In this document: positions 19,187-21,342 of the stretch, one piece after another
Position numbering within the stretch: position 1 is the first letter of the stretch
Layout: every line of letters starts with the position of its first letter
Assembly (NCBI GenBank): GCA_025936205.1
Contig: JAICTU010000104.1
Coordinates: 1 to 21,342 of the forward strand
Reading direction: 5' to 3'
From: Polyangiaceae bacterium
Lineage (GTDB): Bacteria > Myxococcota > Polyangia > Polyangiales > Polyangiaceae
Length of the DNA stretch: 21,342 nt
Notes under the pieces: model-generated
Database searches by the model: none
Told to the model about the DNA's origin: nothing
The model's input: the letters and a program-made list of their open reading frames with translations, nothing else
Translations under genes and position numbers: made by a program

Positions 19187-19638
19187 CACCGGCGCCGTCC
19201 GTCATTGTCTCGGCATCATCCGGTGCACGTCACGTTGCGCATCGCCACCGGCGTGCCTTCGCTGCGCGCAGGACGGCTCTTCGAGGCGCTGCGCTGTGCG
19301 CTGGCTGCGGGCCGGGAGCGCTTCGGCTTGCCGATCGCTACCATTCGAGAGCCCTGAAGACGCCGCGGGCCGTGCACTTCGCTCTCCGTTATGTGCTGCT
19401 CAACGCTCGCAAGCACCAAGCAGCCATCGCTCCGGGGTTCATCGACGAGCGCTCGTCAGCGGCTTGGTTTGGTGACTTTCAGCGCCCGCTCGAGCTCGCG
19501 TTCGGCGCGGCGCAGACGCGAGCACGGTGGCGAGAGAGTTCGGGCATCGAGGCGCCGGTAGCGCCACCGCAGACGTGGCTGTTGAGGGTAGGCAGTTGTC
19601 GTCAGGGCAGATTCGATATCGATGACACGACAGGCTGA
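19187..19638 (+). pseudogene. Remnant of REP-associated tyrosine transposase (RAYT, IS200/Y1-like)
   Basis: Two frames carry pieces of one protein. Frame one (from about 19187) reads THRRRPSLSRHHPVHVTLR, then SLRAGRLFEALRCALAAG and RERFG. Frame two (from about 19333) reads DRYHSRALKTPRAVHFALRY, then VLLNARKH, then PVAPPQTWLLRVGSCRQG near the stop at 19636-19638. These are the first and last thirds of the transposase type common in Polyangia. The middle, with the HUH (SNH.HL) metal-binding core, is missing. The join lies at about 19328-19332 and shifts frame. The Tyr of LRYVLLNARKH is the expected catalytic Tyr position. The 5' end is cut at REP copy 1, so no complete start is seen. The gene is dead. 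Confidence 0.7.
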
Positions 19639-19754
19639 GCGAGCTACCGCGCCGTTCCACGCGCGGCACAGCCTGGCACAAGCCCGAGCGGATCTTTCGC
19701 GGAGTTGCGAGCCGTGGCACAGGCACGAATGCTGCAGCTTCAGAGGGTAGACCC

Positions 19755-20381
19755 ATGCTTACTACCAAATCGAAACACCGCTCTTCACGAACCTTCCTCG
19801 ACATCGGAGCAGCTCTGCTCGCTTCGCTCGCCGCCGCGTGTGGCGGCGCGGCGGCGGACGATCCGGGCTCGGTGGAGCTGCCTCCAACGCAGGGTGGCGA
19901 GATTCAGCAGCAACTCCCGGACACCCAGCAGGGTCCAGCAAAACAGCAGGGCTCCACCACCCCCACAGACACCAACGTCGGCTTGCCTCTGGTGAGCGCC
20001 TGCGGCACCACACCGAGCGGCACGCGCAAAGCCGCAACCCAACAGGATTTCGACAACATCATCGTCGGTGCCTGGCAGCAGTGCAGCGACTCCTCGGTGT
20101 TCGGTACGTCGGAGGCGGGGCTGGTGATCGACGCCGATGGCAGGTGGTCCAAGCTGGCGCTGGTCGAGGGCCAGCTCACCGCGCTGCATGGCTGGGGAAA
20201 CGAGGGGAGCTGGGAGACGATCGATACATCGATCATGAATGGTCCCGGTGTGTACCAGCTGAACCTGAGCATCGACGGGTCGGGTACGGTGATGACCATC
20301 CCGAAGATCGCGGCCGAGCCCGAGGTCATGCGCCTCGACAACCAGGGTTCGTTCTTCGGCGACTACGCGCGCATCGAGTGA
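19755..20381 (+). CDS. Hypothetical lipoprotein between REP-like copies
   Basis: This 208-residue protein starts at ATG 19755 with GAGGG about 7 nt upstream. The N-terminus is long and basic (TTKSKHRSSRTFLDIG), followed by a hydrophobic ALLASLAAAC that gives lipobox LAAAC (Cys about residue 29). A low-complexity Gln/Pro/Thr linker (about 40-75) leads to a compact domain with DFDNIIVGAWQQCSDSS, GLVIDADGRWSKLALVEG, GNEGSWETIDTSIMNGPGVY and GTVMTIPKIAAEPEVMRLDN. The domain has a beta-strand pattern like lipocalin-type or calycin-like small secreted proteins, but no family is assigned. Similar proteins appear in Polyangiales by my memory, with no known function. It has no operon partner. It lies between two REP-like elements and transposase/gene remnants. 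Confidence 0.75.
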   Translation: MLTTKSKHRSSRTFLDIGAALLASLAAACGGAAADDPGSVELPPTQGGEIQQQLPDTQQGPAKQQGSTTPTDTNVGLPLVSACGTTPSGTRKAATQQDFDNIIVGAWQQCSDSSVFGTSEAGLVIDADGRWSKLALVEGQLTALHGWGNEGSWETIDTSIMNGPGVYQLNLSIDGSGTVMTIPKIAAEPEVMRLDNQGSFFGDYARIE

Positions 20382-20391
20382 GCGCGCGAGC

Positions 20392-20517
20392 TCAGTTCCA
20401 GCGAACCGCCACTGCCAGCGGCAGCGACCACGCGAGGCCATTCGGTCCGTAGAGAAACAGCGGTTCGGCCTGCAGCAAGACGCCGCCGTTGTTGCCGAGC
20501 GCCCAGCTCAGCTGCAG
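20392..20517 (-). pseudogene. 3' fragment of a beta-barrel-type gene
   Basis: On the minus strand about 40 codons read ALQLSWALGNNGGVLLQAEP, then LFLYGPNGLAWSLPLAVAVR, then WN and a stop. The alternating aromatic/hydrophobic pattern and the W-N end are like the last strands of an outer-membrane protein. No start or upstream part exists. To the right the DNA becomes the kinase fragment on the other strand. Identification is tentative. Confidence 0.35.
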
Positions 20518-20592
20518 AGCCCGAAGAACGTCGACGCGCGCACGGACATCTGGTCGCTGGGTGTGGCGTTGCACGCGCTCCTCCTGGAGGAG
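20518..20592 (+). pseudogene. Fragment of a Hanks-type Ser/Thr protein kinase
   Basis: About 25 codons read SPKNVDARTDIWSLGVALHA then LLLEE. DARTDIWSLGV is the subdomain IX signature of bacterial Ser/Thr kinases of myxobacteria, where it follows an SPEQ-like activation segment. No N-lobe, catalytic loop or C-lobe follows. The fragment ends in a short GCTCCTCC-T-GGAGGAGC palindrome (20577-20593), and its left edge meets the barrel fragment. It is a scar of rearrangement, not a gene. Confidence 0.5.
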
Positions 20593-20618
20593 CTAGTGGG
20601 CTCGGCTCCGCCCGACGC

Positions 20619-20657
20619 TCGGAGTCGCCAGGAGGACCCTCCTGGCGTCGCTGCGCG
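20619..20657. repeat. REP-like palindromic element, copy 2
   Basis: The arms CGCCAGGAGG (20626-20635) and CCTCCTGGCG (20638-20647) pair with a 2-nt loop. GGAG lies at 20621-20624, in the same place as in copy 1. Relative to copy 1, the T-A pair near the stem base is replaced by C-G on both sides, so pairing is kept. Same orientation as copy 1, 1474 bp away. Confidence 0.65.
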
Positions 20658-20678
20658 CCGCTCGGTGACGAGCCCTGA

Positions 20679-21342
20679 TCAGCGCTTTCCGCCGGCATCT
20701 CCGCCAGCGCCCGAGCGCGCCGGCGCCGGCTGGAGAGCACCCGTTGAAACCGTGGCGGCAGGCAGGAGCACGGCCGAGTCATTCCGGACGCCGGAGGGAT
20801 TCCAGAACACCGCCGCCGCAATGAAGGCTGCCACGGCCACGGCAACGCCACCGAGCAGCACGGCGCGCGAGCTCACCCCGCTGGGGGCCGCGGCCGCAGC
20901 CGGCGCGTGCTGCGCTGCTCGCTCGCGCGGAGGCGGCGCTACTGCCGCCGCTGGCACATCTGCTGCGGCAGGCAACGCCTGTTGCTGGGCCAGCTCGAAG
21001 CCGAGCAGCAGGGCAACGCTCTGCTGCTGGGTCATGAACTCGAGCAGCGCACGGAGCGCGCCGGCCCATGCGCTCTCCTCATCGAACGAGCGCGGCCAGC
21101 GCCAGTTCAGGCTCGCGAGCGGGGCGTTGCGCTGCTCCGAGTGTAGCTCGATGACGCCGCCGCCCTGCGGATACGCCCGAAGCTCGCCCCTCGGGCCCTC
21201 GACGGCGGCCCCGAAAGTGACCAAGCCGCCGTGCTCGACAATTTCGATCTGACCGATGAGATGGCGGCTGCACAGCGAAAATCGAGTCTCGCCAGGCTCC
21301 CGTTGCATCAGGATGCGTGGCCCCTTGCCGCCGCGGCTCCCG
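20679..21342 (-). CDS. Hypothetical membrane-anchored protein, probably 5' partial
   Basis: The frame is open from the right edge. ATG 21308 gives 209 residues, but in-frame residues upstream (GGKGPRIL) read on smoothly and no good SD precedes the ATG, so the protein may begin outside the window. The first 110 residues form an alpha-beta domain with LIGQIEIVEHGGLVTFGAAV, GELRAYPQGGGVIELHSEQR and SFDEESAWAGALRALLEFM. An Ala/Pro-rich linker follows (PPPRERAAQHAPAAAAAPSG). One hydrophobic helix (AVLLGGVAVAVAAFIAAAVFW, about 150-170) is next, then a short Gly/Ala/Ser tail. I do not recognise the family. The layout of soluble domain, linker and single TM near the C-terminus recalls tail-anchored or signalling proteins of myxobacteria. 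The kinase scrap next to it is on the other strand. Confidence 0.55.
   Translation of the reverse strand, partial: GSRGGKGPRILMQREPGETRFSLCSRHLIGQIEIVEHGGLVTFGAAVEGPRGELRAYPQGGGVIELHSEQRNAPLASLNWRWPRSFDEESAWAGALRALLEFMTQQQSVALLLGFELAQQQALPAAADVPAAAVAPPPRERAAQHAPAAAAAPSGVSSRAVLLGGVAVAVAAFIAAAVFWNPSGVRNDSAVLLPAATVSTGALQPAPARSGAGGDAGGKR

Noticed and set aside
19670..19740. TGGCAC motifs resembling the -24 part of a sigma-54 promoter upstream of the lipoprotein gene
   Set aside because: The -12 GC is not at the required 12-bp distance in either copy (13 and 15 bp).
20563..21252. Long plus-strand open frame opposite the right-end gene
   Set aside because: Beyond the kinase scrap it is low-complexity Ala/Ser/Pro antisense to the minus-strand membrane protein, with no own signal.

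Overview
The DNA is very GC-rich, and its gene content points to a myxobacterium, probably Polyangia (Sorangiineae/Polyangiales). It has secreted and lipoprotein genes of no obvious family, a probable MYXO-CTERM C-terminus, a large multi-domain hybrid histidine kinase, a piece of a Hanks-type Ser/Thr kinase, and a transposase remnant of the type common in these genomes. This placement is inferred from family content, not from a marker gene.

Layout. 1-2177 (+): a Cys-rich duplicated-domain lipoprotein (5' end outside the window), a 54-residue one-pass membrane miniprotein with a CPRC motif, and a coiled-coil protein. 2205-5954 (-): a cytosolic hybrid kinase with two complete transmitter cores and two receivers. 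6183-8300: an ECF sigma factor with a C-terminal SnoaL-like domain, a dihydrofolate-reductase-like (RibD_C) protein, and a convergent DoxX-like membrane protein. 8488-10553 (-): a PepSY-like periplasmic protein, then a two-gene unit of a beta-propeller lipoprotein (broken by one frameshift here) and an outer-membrane beta-barrel protein coupled by a GTGA overlap. 10884-12855: an SDR-type NAD(P)-binding protein divergent from a LysR regulator, with a dyad between them. 12831-13754 (-): a secreted protein with a probable MYXO-CTERM tail. 13989-16636 (+): transketolase translationally coupled to a four-helix membrane protein. 16821-18840 (+): a carboxymuconolactone-decarboxylase-family protein and a CPA1 Na+/H+ antiporter.

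18841-20678 is a gene-poor, decayed stretch. It holds a remnant of a REP-associated tyrosine transposase (RAYT) that has lost its catalytic core, two copies of a 39-bp REP-like palindrome with a 5' GGAG tetranucleotide and a compensatory base-pair change, one intact lipoprotein gene between them, and back-to-back fragments of a beta-barrel gene and a Ser/Thr kinase gene. A Pro/Ala-linker membrane protein (-) runs off the right end.

Most of the window is ordinary housekeeping and accessory sequence. The most interesting parts are the REP-like/RAYT region, the hairpin that touches the Shine-Dalgarno of the frameshifted lipoprotein gene, and the uncharacterised duplicated-Cys lipoprotein at the left edge.
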